Assembly (NCBI GenBank): GCA_031285105.1
Contig: JAITWV010000239.1
Coordinates: 1 to 5,448 of the forward strand
Length of the DNA stretch: 5,448 nucleotides
DNA from: Streptococcaceae bacterium
Lineage (GTDB): Bacteria; Bacillota; Bacilli; Lactobacillales; Streptococcaceae
Reading direction: 5' to 3'
Of this stretch, positions 1 through 4,868 are shown one piece after another; the first letter of the stretch is position 1, and every line of letters begins with the position of its first letter. The position numbers were made by a program, and so were the translations under genes. Under the pieces are notes generated by a model that saw only the letters and a program-made list of their open reading frames with translations, did not search any database and was not told the DNA's origin.

Positions 1-734
1 TTTTCATACATTCGAATTTTGAAATCACCAGTATCTGAACCCCAATAAATCGTTAATCCTTGTTTTTCACCACGTTTTTCAGTTTCTCTTGGGTCATAAG
101 TTTCTAGTCGAGTTTCAACTAGCCCTCTTTGATACTTTTCTTGAAGGTCATGTATATCGTAATTGCCATTTTCTTCATTCCACATTTCATCAATCGCTAA
201 ATCAATTCGAGAAGATTGTACTCTTGAGTAATAGTGATTGGATAAAAAGTAATCTTCATCCAGAACCACTAGCAACCATTGAATTAATGTAAAGCCTAAT
301 TCTTCCAGATGGTCTTCCAGCTCTTTCAAACCCTGACCTGATAGTTCCAACATGATTCCTTGCTTTGGGTCATCACTCCAGTAAAGTTTGATCATGCCAC
401 ATGAATATACTCTCTTATAATTATTAATATTCTTTTCTTGCATAGTGAAGTAACTCAAATCAATTCCAATGACCTTTGAACCAATGGTTTCAACAGATGT
501 ATCAAAGAAAGTCAATCGTAAATAATCTAGGTGAACGTGTAAATCACAATCCTGTTTGATATCAAAAGAAAGACCAAGAGCTTGTTTTATCTGCCTTTCT
601 ACCGTTTCAGTTATTGTGCGTTCATCCCTTTCATAGTATTGAATTGCCATGTGACTTAATCCAACTTTTTGACCAAAGGAGCGTAAAGTATAACCAAATT
701 TCGTTCTTAGCTTTTTTAATTCTTTTCCGTCCAT
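1..734 (-). CDS. mobT: MobT-type conjugative relaxase (XRE HTH + Rep_trans), C-terminus beyond window
   Basis: Partial gene: 244 codons are visible from the ATG at 734 to the window edge. By reading the reverse strand I see an N-terminal helix-turn-helix of XRE type at about residues 5-40 (it begins MDGKELKKLRTKFG and includes LRSFGQKVGLSHMAIQYYE). A Rep_trans-like domain follows, with the motif SRIDLAIDE at about 175-183 and GLTIYWGS at about 226-233, then IRMYE at the edge. This layout is that of MobT relaxases such as Tn916 Orf20 and ICEBs1 NicK, which nick oriT and also start rolling-circle replication of the excised element. Family members are about 400 aa, so roughly 40% is missing here, and the catalytic tyrosine cannot be placed with confidence. 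The start is fixed by GGAGGA at 737-742 with close spacing. I see no convincing promoter directly upstream, so read-through from upstream genes is likely. A rolling-circle plasmid Rep is an alternative, but the tcpA neighbour favours an ICE. Confidence 0.9.
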   Translation of the reverse strand, partial: MDGKELKKLRTKFGYTLRSFGQKVGLSHMAIQYYERDERTITETVERQIKQALGLSFDIKQDCDLHVHLDYLRLTFFDTSVETIGSKVIGIDLSYFTMQEKNINNYKRVYSCGMIKLYWSDDPKQGIMLELSGQGLKELEDHLEELGFTLIQWLLVVLDEDYFLSNHYYSRVQSSRIDLAIDEMWNEENGNYDIHDLQEKYQRGLVETRLETYDPRETEKRGEKQGLTIYWGSDTGDFKIRMYE

Positions 735-736
735 AA

Positions 737-742
737 TCCTCC
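737..742 (-). promoter_or_regulatory. Ribosome binding site of mobT
   Basis: GGAGGA on the minus strand lies 2 nt before the ATG at 734, or about 5 nt if GGAG at 739-742 is taken as the core. It decides the start of the relaxase and shows that the XRE helix-turn-helix is part of the protein. Confidence 0.75.
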
Positions 743-752
743 AATCTATAAC

Positions 753-781
753 TGTTTACAAAAAAAGTCGATTTGTAAACA
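753..781. repeat. 10-bp perfect inverted repeat upstream of mobT; possible HTH binding site
   Basis: TGTTTACAAA at 753-762 is repeated as its exact reverse complement TTTGTAAACA at 772-781, separated by 9 nt. The centre lies about 33 bp upstream of the mobT start. The half-site spacing of about two helical turns fits a dimeric helix-turn-helix protein. The obvious candidate is the XRE domain of MobT itself, as an accessory oriT-binding or autoregulatory site. That assignment is inference; the repeat itself is plain in the sequence. Confidence 0.6.
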
Positions 782-783
782 CC

Positions 784-828
784 AAAAAACACCCTGTAAA
801 GTCAGTAGTACCAACGTTTAGAGGGTGT
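784..828 (-). repeat. Long-loop dyad followed by T6; possible attenuator in the mobT leader
   Basis: ACACCCT at 789-795 and AGGGTGT at 822-828 form a 7-bp GC-rich inverted repeat with a 26-nt spacer. Read on the minus strand, the second arm runs directly into TTTTTT (784-789), as in an intrinsic terminator. The loop is unusually long for a terminator. It may instead be a protein-bound dyad of the transfer origin, or a weak attenuator ahead of mobT. Confidence 0.35.
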
Positions 829-849
829 GAAACCTGTTAAAAGGTGTAA

Positions 850-883
850 TTTGATACCCCGTGTTACTATACGGGGTATCAAA
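850..883 (-). other. Candidate oriT nic hairpin
   Basis: A perfect 13-bp stem pairs TTTGATACCCCGT (850-862) with ACGGGGTATCAAA (871-883) around an 8-nt loop (863-870). On the mobT strand the loop reads ATAGTAAC and is followed by ACGGGGT. From memory, the oriT hairpins of ICEBs1 and Tn916 have the same design: ACCCC-rich and GGGGT-rich arms with a TAACA-containing centre where the relaxase nicks. The hairpin lies 116 bp upstream of mobT. I infer that the nick falls near the AG/TAAC junction on the minus strand, but the exact phosphodiester bond cannot be read from sequence. A terminator is unlikely because no T-tract of useful length follows the stem on the minus strand. Confidence 0.65.
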
Positions 884-915
884 AGTTTTTATGTTACAAC
901 AATAAAAACACTGCA

Positions 916-996
916 TGGCAAATTTTGCAGGCAAACTTCCCTGCGTTTATCGCTTGGGGCGAACACACAGCGAAGTTTTGTGCCTGCAATTTGCCA
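916..996. repeat. 81-bp imperfect inverted repeat: candidate single-strand origin or operon terminator
   Basis: Three paired blocks build a 22-bp interrupted stem: TGGCAAATT 916-924 with 988-996, GCAGGCA 927-933 with 981-987, and AACTTC 934-939 with 972-977. Bulges are TT (925-926) and TTG (978-980). The 32-nt apical part (940-971) can fold further, with CGC 951-953 against GCG 959-961. Large imperfect hairpins of this kind are typical of single-strand origins (sso) of rolling-circle replicons, and functional sso elements are known in ICEBs1 and Tn916. On the minus strand the hairpin begins 10 nt after the toxin stop codon and T5 follows shortly after it (904-908 region), so it could also end the toxin operon. 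Confidence 0.5.
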
Positions 997-1006
997 CTTG
1001 TGCAAG

Positions 1007-1330
1007 CTATTTTAATTTAAGCTGAGTGATATAGTTTTGCTTTTGATGATAGACATGGAGAATTCTGATTGTTTTCTTTAATTCTACCACACGATACAAA
1101 ATAATGTAGTCTCCTGACAAAATATATCGGTAATCATTATTAATGCTGACTTTACTCTTTAATTGCGCACCAATTTCTGGAAATGGATTGAGCTTTAAAA
1201 TATCCTGATAAAACTGTTCAAATAAGTCTTGAATCTTCTCACTAGCCATTCCATTGGACTCCAAAAATTTATAAATGCGCATCATATCTTTGTCGAATGA
1301 CTTGTTGGTACGGATTTTATAATTTTTCAC
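1007..1330 (-). CDS. RelE/ParE-superfamily toxin of a type II toxin-antitoxin pair
   Basis: 107 aa, close to the usual 90-110 aa of this family. It is predicted to act in the cytoplasm: RelE-like members cut mRNA in the ribosome and ParE-like members poison gyrase, and the sequence does not settle which. Family features are a helical N-terminal half with SFDKDMMRIYKFLES (11-25), the NPFPEIGAQL segment (48-57), and a C-terminal sheet with DYRYILSGDYIILYRV (66-81) and IRILHVYHQKQ (88-98). These match the pattern of a YR-containing strand followed by a Y-I-L-Y-R strand and a final V-xx-H/R-xx-Q strand. Translation starts at GTG (1328-1330), preceded by AGGGG at about 1337-1341. The start overlaps the antitoxin gene by 14 bp, so the two are probably translationally coupled. 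Confidence 0.82.
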   Translation of the reverse strand: MKNYKIRTNKSFDKDMMRIYKFLESNGMASEKIQDLFEQFYQDILKLNPFPEIGAQLKSKVSINNDYRYILSGDYIILYRVVELKKTIRILHVYHQKQNYITQLKLK

Positions 1331-1583
1331 GGAATTCCCCTAATTTAAATTGTTTTACGAATTCAGAAATATCTTTGCCTTCATCGTTATTAAATTCTTG
1401 ATCCGCTTGATTTAATTCATTCAAAAGCCAAATTTCAGCTTTTTGACGTTGCCATTCCTCGATATTGACCATGACAACTTTTCCAACACCATTTTTTGTC
1501 AACACAATCGGTTCTCCTTCTTGCACTTCATCAATGACCTTATTATAATCTCTTAATATTGAACTTGGTCTAATAGTTTCCAA
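1317..1583 (-). CDS. Phd/YefM-family antitoxin
   Basis: 88 aa. The N-terminal half is the DNA-binding Phd/YefM fold: IRPSSILRDYNKVIDEV (4-20) followed by GEPIVLTKNGVGKVVMVNIEEW (23-44), a classic signature of the family. The acidic C-terminal tail (about 55-88, with LNELNQADQEFNNDEGKD) would wrap and neutralise the partner toxin. In this family the antitoxin, alone or with toxin, binds the operon's operator and represses it. The start codon is TTG (1581-1583), supported by GAGG about 8 nt upstream. The only nearby ATG (1600-1602) is out of frame and quickly reaches a stop. The gene is first in the two-gene operon and has its own promoter and a palindrome upstream. Confidence 0.88.
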   Translation of the reverse strand: METIRPSSILRDYNKVIDEVQEGEPIVLTKNGVGKVVMVNIEEWQRQKAEIWLLNELNQADQEFNNDEGKDISEFVKQFKLGEFREKL

Positions 1584-1614
1584 AGTAATATCCTCTTTTC
1601 ATTTAGGTACTATT

Positions 1615-1643
1615 AGTTTACTATCTTTGCTGTAAATTTACAA
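1615..1643 (-). promoter_or_regulatory. Candidate promoter of the toxin-antitoxin operon
   Basis: On the minus strand TTGTAA (1638-1643) stands 17 bp from TAAACT (1615-1620); each matches four of six consensus positions. It lies about 30 bp upstream of the TTG start of the antitoxin gene. Both boxes are imperfect, so this is a candidate only, helped by its location in the sole intergenic gap ahead of the pair. Confidence 0.4.
1631..1642. promoter_or_regulatory. 12-bp perfect palindrome, likely antitoxin operator
   Basis: TGTAAATTTACA is its own reverse complement. It overlaps the -35 box of the candidate operon promoter, where a bound Phd/YefM-type antitoxin would block RNA polymerase. Operators of this family are short palindromes in this position, which supports autoregulation, though binding is inferred. 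Confidence 0.5.
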
Positions 1644-1653
1644 CAAATTGCTT

Positions 1654-1995
1654 TTAGGTTTGTATAATTTGTTTCCTATCATAGTCCCAACGTTCTTCTT
1701 TTAATGCTTCAAGTTCGTCAGGTGACAAGAATAGTTCATAAATTGCTTTGGTTAAGTCCACATTTTTCACTCGCACTTCATCATATAATTTTTGGAGCAT
1801 TTGAATATCCACTTCATTTAAAAACATGACTTTTCTAGCACGACCACCAACAAAAGATAAATTGTCTTTATTGATTTTTTTGTCAAATTGCCAATTGGTG
1901 TAGGTTTCAATTTTCTTCAACCATTCGTATAATGTTCGTTTTGTAATTGAGCGATTGAACACGACAAGTGCTTGGCTGACGGTATAATACTCCAT
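1654..1995 (-). CDS. Small MerR-like helix-turn-helix DNA-binding protein, unnamed
   Basis: 113 aa from the ATG at 1993-1995. The N-terminus YYTVSQALVVFNRSITKRTL (3-22) looks like the helix-turn-helix of MerR/HTH_17-type proteins. It is followed by RARKVMFLNEVDIQMLQKLYDEV (52-74), which resembles a wing and the dimer helix entry of that fold. The C-terminal part (75-113) is helical and charged, with SPDELEALKEERWDYDRK. I chose this start because AAAGGAAG lies a few bases upstream; an in-frame ATG at 2011-2013 would place that ribosome binding site inside the gene and has no good site of its own. Such proteins serve as transcription regulators, excisionase-like factors or plasmid accessory proteins, and the sequence does not choose between them. 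It stands head-to-head with the zinc-ribbon gene, 42 bp apart, and ends 70 bp before the antitoxin start. Confidence 0.7.
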   Translation of the reverse strand: MEYYTVSQALVVFNRSITKRTLYEWLKKIETYTNWQFDKKINKDNLSFVGGRARKVMFLNEVDIQMLQKLYDEVRVKNVDLTKAIYELFLSPDELEALKEERWDYDRKQIIQT

Positions 1996-2023
1996 TGAAT
2001 CACTTCCTTTCATAATTTAAAAT

Positions 2024-2030
2024 AAAGGAG
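2024..2030 (+). promoter_or_regulatory. Ribosome binding site of the plus-strand zinc-ribbon gene
   Basis: AAAGGAG followed 7 nt later by ATG (2038) is a near-ideal Firmicute ribosome binding site. It is the main reason to accept the only plus-strand gene of the window as real. Confidence 0.7.
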
Positions 2031-2037
2031 ATTTTTT

Positions 2038-2271
2038 ATGTTTTATATTCTTTGTCCTATTTGTAACACAACTATCCAAGAAGGCAATCCAGCAGATTTT
2101 CAATTAAGATACGAATGCCCTTTATGTCGTTTTGATTTAAGCAGTAACAAGTGTTCAAATATAGATTCTGCTGTTGGTTTAAGATTTGATCGAATCGACT
2201 GTTTATTATGTGGAGCTGATTCAGAATTTTTTATTTGTGGATATGATATATCCGTTCGGGAAGGTTATTAG
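2038..2271 (+). CDS. Small zinc-ribbon-like cysteine-rich protein, unknown function, antisense to its neighbours
   Basis: 77 aa, no recognised name. Two cysteine pairs, CPIC (6-9) and CPLC (27-30), are spaced as in a zinc ribbon. A third CLLC pair (55-58) and single cysteines at 39 and 67 suggest a second, less clear metal site. No membrane segment or signal peptide is seen. A strong ribosome binding site precedes the ATG. A TATAAT at 1983-1988 on the plus strand could be a -10 box, but no good -35 stands at normal distance. The gene faces away from the helix-turn-helix gene and converges on the 62-aa gene, overlapping it by 41 bp. It may be a small nucleic-acid-binding or redox protein; this is inference from the cysteines only. 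Confidence 0.6.
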   Translation: MFYILCPICNTTIQEGNPADFQLRYECPLCRFDLSSNKCSNIDSAVGLRFDRIDCLLCGADSEFFICGYDISVREGY

Positions 2272-2419
2272 AATAGGGAGGTAATTTTCTTTTCCTCTCA
2301 CAACCACAGTACACTGCTTCATCACAATCTGCTAAGGCGTTGCATTTTTCGCACCGTCTTTCTTTCGTACTTGTTGAAATGTATTCCATTAACTCTTTGT
2401 GAGTGAGAATTTTATCCAT
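2231..2419 (-). CDS. Small cysteine-rich protein downstream of tcpA, unknown function
   Basis: 62 aa, not recognised. Cysteines at 23, 26, 32, 38 and 40 (RRCEKCNALADCDEAVYCGCERK) could bind one zinc ion; the flanks are basic. The ATG at 2417-2419 has AGAGGTGG about 6 nt upstream, and that site starts inside the TAG stop codon of tcpA (11 bp separate the two genes). The genes are therefore probably translated from one message. It may be a small DNA-binding or mating accessory factor, but nothing in the sequence proves this. Its last 41 bp overlap the convergent plus-strand gene. Confidence 0.65.
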   Translation of the reverse strand: MDKILTHKELMEYISTSTKERRCEKCNALADCDEAVYCGCERKRKLPPYSNNLPERIYHIHK

Positions 2420-2430
2420 TTAAACCACCT

Positions 2431-4011
2431 CTATGAAATTATATTTGCATTTTGAATCATTTGATCACGAAAAGATAATCCAGCATTGGAAGAAATTTGT
2501 TCCCTAGTTTTTTCTTTTTCTAGAGCCATTTCTTTCCTTATTTCATTTTTCCTTTTAACTTTTAAATCTTGTTCTTTTTGAATAAACTCTTGATTCACTA
2601 CTTCTTCAATTTCTTCTTTGGATTGATTTGAATATTCAATTTGGGACACATCAGTAAAAGGAATTTCAGGAAAATCTTTAAAGTAAGTCATAAAATCTAA
2701 ATCCTTTGAAACAAATGGTGCGTAAAATTCTAATGGAACACCCGCACCAATATCAATATATCCTCGACCTTTAACTCCCTCCTTATTCACAAACATCTTA
2801 TTCTTATTGTCTTCACCAAAAGTCATGTCATAACCCATTGGAGAAAGACGACCTAGTGAAACCTTACATGATAAGTTGTCACGAATAGAAGATTTCAACA
2901 CATCAGTTCCAGCACGTTGAGTAGCGATAATGACAAATATTCCAGCTTGTCTTGCTTTTAGAACCAATGGAGTGAGGAGTTGCATTAATTTGATTTCCGT
3001 ATAATCTCCACGAGTCTCTAAAGTGGACATAAGAGCTGCAAATTCATCAATGATAAAAAATTCAGGCTTCATGTCGTAGTAGGTGTAATCTTTTCCGATT
3101 CTGAAGTTTTCATGTTGAATCATCATCAAATATCGTTTATCCATTAACTCAACCGCTTCTTCTAGCATTGTAAATATATCAGCAGTTTCACTAACCACCA
3201 ATCCTTTAAAAGCAGAAAAACTTTCTAAATGCGACAAATCACTTTTCTTTGGATCAGCAATGTGAACTCGACCGATTTTACCCAAAGTCGCGATCAATGA
3301 GTAGATGAAGTAAGTTTTCCCACCACCTGTCCCACCAGTGATTAACATATGTGGCATATCACGATAAACCCAAGTAGCACCTTTCATCAATTCAATTCGG
3401 TCAGTTTCAGCTTTCAAATCCTCAAAATTCAAACGTGCTTGAATATTATCAATCAAGAAACGATAAGTGATAAAACCCATTTCTCGTGAAATATGAATTA
3501 AATCTGCAAGGTACATATTTTCAAGTTCTTTGCCTATTTGCATAAATCGATCTTGAAATTTATTTCCAATTTCAAAGGTAAATTCGTCATATTCTTTTGT
3601 TGGACGATAATAGACTTTTGGGAATTTCAAAACATCTTTAACTCCATTATCTGTTTTCTTTTTGGTACGAAAGGTTATATCATTGCTTTTTAGATAACTT
3701 GCCAGCATTTCCTTTTTCTTCCTTTTTAAAAAATATCCACCTCTTAAAATACTTGAGCGAATAATAAGCAATCCAAGTAAACTGCCAAGAGTAATTAATC
3801 CAATAGTTATAAATGTTGGTTGAAGGTAAATCGTCCATTTTGAGTAATCAGGATTTCCTTGAAAGAATGGATAAGTAATTTTCCAATGATAAAACCCAAG
3901 TGATAAAACAAAAGGTAAAAGAAACAAGAAAAGATAATTTCTCAACAATCTTGCATGAAATAACCTTAATCGTTGTCCTCTGTATTTCCATAGCTGTTTA
4001 ATCGCAGACAC
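2431..4011 (-). CDS. tcpA: FtsK/SpoIIIE-family conjugative coupling protein (TcpA)
   Basis: Up to 526 aa. It is the membrane-bound ATPase that would bring the relaxase-DNA complex to the type IV mating channel, as Tn916 Orf21 and ICEBs1 ConQ do. A basic N-terminus (KQLWKYRGQRLRLFHARLLRN) precedes two hydrophobic segments at about 26-43 and 67-85, so the rest is cytoplasmic. The FtsK-type motor shows Walker A GGTGGGKT (226-233), Walker B FFIIDE (318-323) and the ATQRAGTD segment (363-370). A charged, probably coiled-coil tail runs from about 464 to 505. Its length and two membrane segments fit TcpA rather than chromosomal FtsK/SpoIIIE, which are longer and have four segments. The listed start is GTG at 4009-4011, but the ribosome binding site overlaps that codon; ATT at 4000-4002 is better spaced. 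A terminator hairpin lies just upstream. Confidence 0.93.
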   Translation of the reverse strand: MSAIKQLWKYRGQRLRLFHARLLRNYLFLFLLPFVLSLGFYHWKITYPFFQGNPDYSKWTIYLQPTFITIGLITLGSLLGLLIIRSSILRGGYFLKRKKKEMLASYLKSNDITFRTKKKTDNGVKDVLKFPKVYYRPTKEYDEFTFEIGNKFQDRFMQIGKELENMYLADLIHISREMGFITYRFLIDNIQARLNFEDLKAETDRIELMKGATWVYRDMPHMLITGGTGGGKTYFIYSLIATLGKIGRVHIADPKKSDLSHLESFSAFKGLVVSETADIFTMLEEAVELMDKRYLMMIQHENFRIGKDYTYYDMKPEFFIIDEFAALMSTLETRGDYTEIKLMQLLTPLVLKARQAGIFVIIATQRAGTDVLKSSIRDNLSCKVSLGRLSPMGYDMTFGEDNKNKMFVNKEGVKGRGYIDIGAGVPLEFYAPFVSKDLDFMTYFKDFPEIPFTDVSQIEYSNQSKEEIEEVVNQEFIQKEQDLKVKRKNEIRKEMALEKEKTREQISSNAGLSFRDQMIQNANIIS

Positions 4012-4027
4012 CTCTTTTCAATTCATT

Positions 4028-4067
4028 TAAAGAAAATGGTGCTAAATGGGTTGAATCACTTAGCACC
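4028..4067 (-). terminator. Intrinsic terminator between the 255-aa gene and tcpA
   Basis: GGTGCTAA (4038-4045) pairs with TTAGCACC (4060-4067), an 8-bp stem that continues after one mismatch with three more pairs, leaving a 6-nt loop. On the minus strand the stem is followed by ATTTTCTTT (4029-4037). It begins 7 nt after the stop codon of the 255-aa gene and ends 17-26 bp before tcpA. With an interrupted T-tract it is likely a leaky terminator, making the two upstream proteins in excess over the coupling protein. Confidence 0.7.
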
Positions 4068-4074
4068 TAGAACA

Positions 4075-4842
4075 TTATTTTTTCTCTTCATTTTTAGGTT
4101 GAGGAGCTGATTTTGGTGCTACTTGTGCATTTTTCTTATGCAAAGTACGTGCCTTCAAACCAATGTTTACTCCACCAGATTCAACAGTTGAAACATCCGC
4201 AAACAAACTAGTGATAACTAAATCATCAAATTCAACGACATCCACTAAAGGACGGAATTGTTTGAAATCAGTATTTAAATCTTCAATAAGGAAGGTAAAA
4301 CTATCACTTTGAGCCTCGGATACGACAGTTACTTCATAACCTTCTAATTCACCCGTACGTTGACCATCGAAAAATTCTTCTTTGGCTACTGCACTTACAA
4401 AGCGTAAATCACCGAATAATTTTTCGATATCTGCATTTTTTGAAATCCACTCCAATTTTTCACGAGCATTGGACTTGATATCTAAAATCGTATTTTCATT
4501 AGGTTTATAATCAGCAAGATTCCACGTTCCAACTACATCGACTTTATCAGCTAATAAGGTGGTACGTACAAATGAAATTGCCTCTCGACCATTTCCACGG
4601 ACATTTGTTAAAACTAATTTTGCATTGCTCAACTGCAACAAATCATTTAATGTAGATGGTTGAGCTTTACGAGGGTTTTGAACATAGATTTCTAAATCAG
4701 AAACATTTTCACTTGTCGCCACATATTTTGGGATTTCTTTACCTGCATTTCCTTGTAAACGAGCCAATTTGTTTTCAGCAAGTGATACTGTTTTTCCGAA
4801 TGCGTTTTGTTTCAAAGGAATAGATTGAATTGTATTAGCCAT
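4075..4842 (-). CDS. Conserved ICE protein upstream of tcpA, possibly a two-copy DUF961-like protein
   Basis: 255 aa, soluble, no signal peptide or membrane segment. The two halves look alike. Residues 15-105 begin FGKTVSLAEN and contain a sheet-rich stretch SDLEIYVQNPRKA with LVLTNVRGNG. Residues 143-235 begin FGDLRFVSAV and contain SFTFLIEDLN with VVEFDDLVIT. Each half has the FG-turn start, length and strand pattern of DUF961 proteins (Tn916 Orf22/Orf23, YdcP), which sit in this same position before the coupling gene; their function is unknown or tied to conjugation. I hold the family assignment as tentative because it rests on pattern and context. The C-terminal 20 residues are Pro/Ala/Lys-rich and disordered. 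The ATG has AGTGAGG about 10 nt upstream (4853-4859). The gene follows the acidic protein by 26 bp, so the two form one operon, closed by the terminator at 4028-4067. Confidence 0.7.
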   Translation of the reverse strand: MANTIQSIPLKQNAFGKTVSLAENKLARLQGNAGKEIPKYVATSENVSDLEIYVQNPRKAQPSTLNDLLQLSNAKLVLTNVRGNGREAISFVRTTLLADKVDVVGTWNLADYKPNENTILDIKSNAREKLEWISKNADIEKLFGDLRFVSAVAKEEFFDGQRTGELEGYEVTVVSEAQSDSFTFLIEDLNTDFKQFRPLVDVVEFDDLVITSLFADVSTVESGGVNIGLKARTLHKKNAQVAPKSAPQPKNEEKK

Positions 4843-4868
4843 AATTTGTTTTCCTCACTTTTTAAATT

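Larger units (their letters stand above)
735..1006. other. Structured non-coding transfer/replication origin region
   Basis: This is the longest gene-free stretch in the window (272 bp), between the toxin gene and mobT. It contains four separate dyads: 753-781, 789-828, 850-883 and 916-996. In Tn916, ICEBs1 and ICESt elements the oriT lies between the coupling-protein gene and the relaxase gene, so both position and structure point to oriT with associated replication signals. An open frame of 62 codons on the plus strand (827-1015) is not believable as a gene: it runs through the hairpins and has no ribosome binding site. Confidence 0.7.

Noticed and set aside
89..292. 67-codon open frame on the plus strand
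   Set aside because: It lies wholly inside mobT on the opposite strand, has no ribosome binding site and no recognisable family.
827..1015. 62-codon open frame on the plus strand in the oriT region
   Set aside because: It runs through two large hairpins, has no ribosome binding site and its composition is unlike the neighbouring proteins.
1983..1988. Perfect TATAAT on the plus strand ahead of the zinc-ribbon gene
   Set aside because: No -35 element at 16-18 bp and no extended -10 TG; it is also explained by two tyrosine codons of the helix-turn-helix gene. Kept only as a weak possibility.
1996..2013. Longer start of the helix-turn-helix gene at 2013
   Set aside because: The sequence AAAGGAAG just after that ATG is the ribosome binding site of the ATG at 1995; the upstream ATG has no comparable site.
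2272..2290. GGGAGG ribosome-site-like sequence on the plus strand after the zinc-ribbon gene
   Set aside because: No start codon follows at usable distance; it is coding sequence of the 62-aa gene on the other strand.
2431..4011. Chromosomal FtsK or SpoIIIE DNA translocase
   Set aside because: The protein is too short, has two rather than four membrane segments, and sits beside a relaxase and oriT-like DNA.
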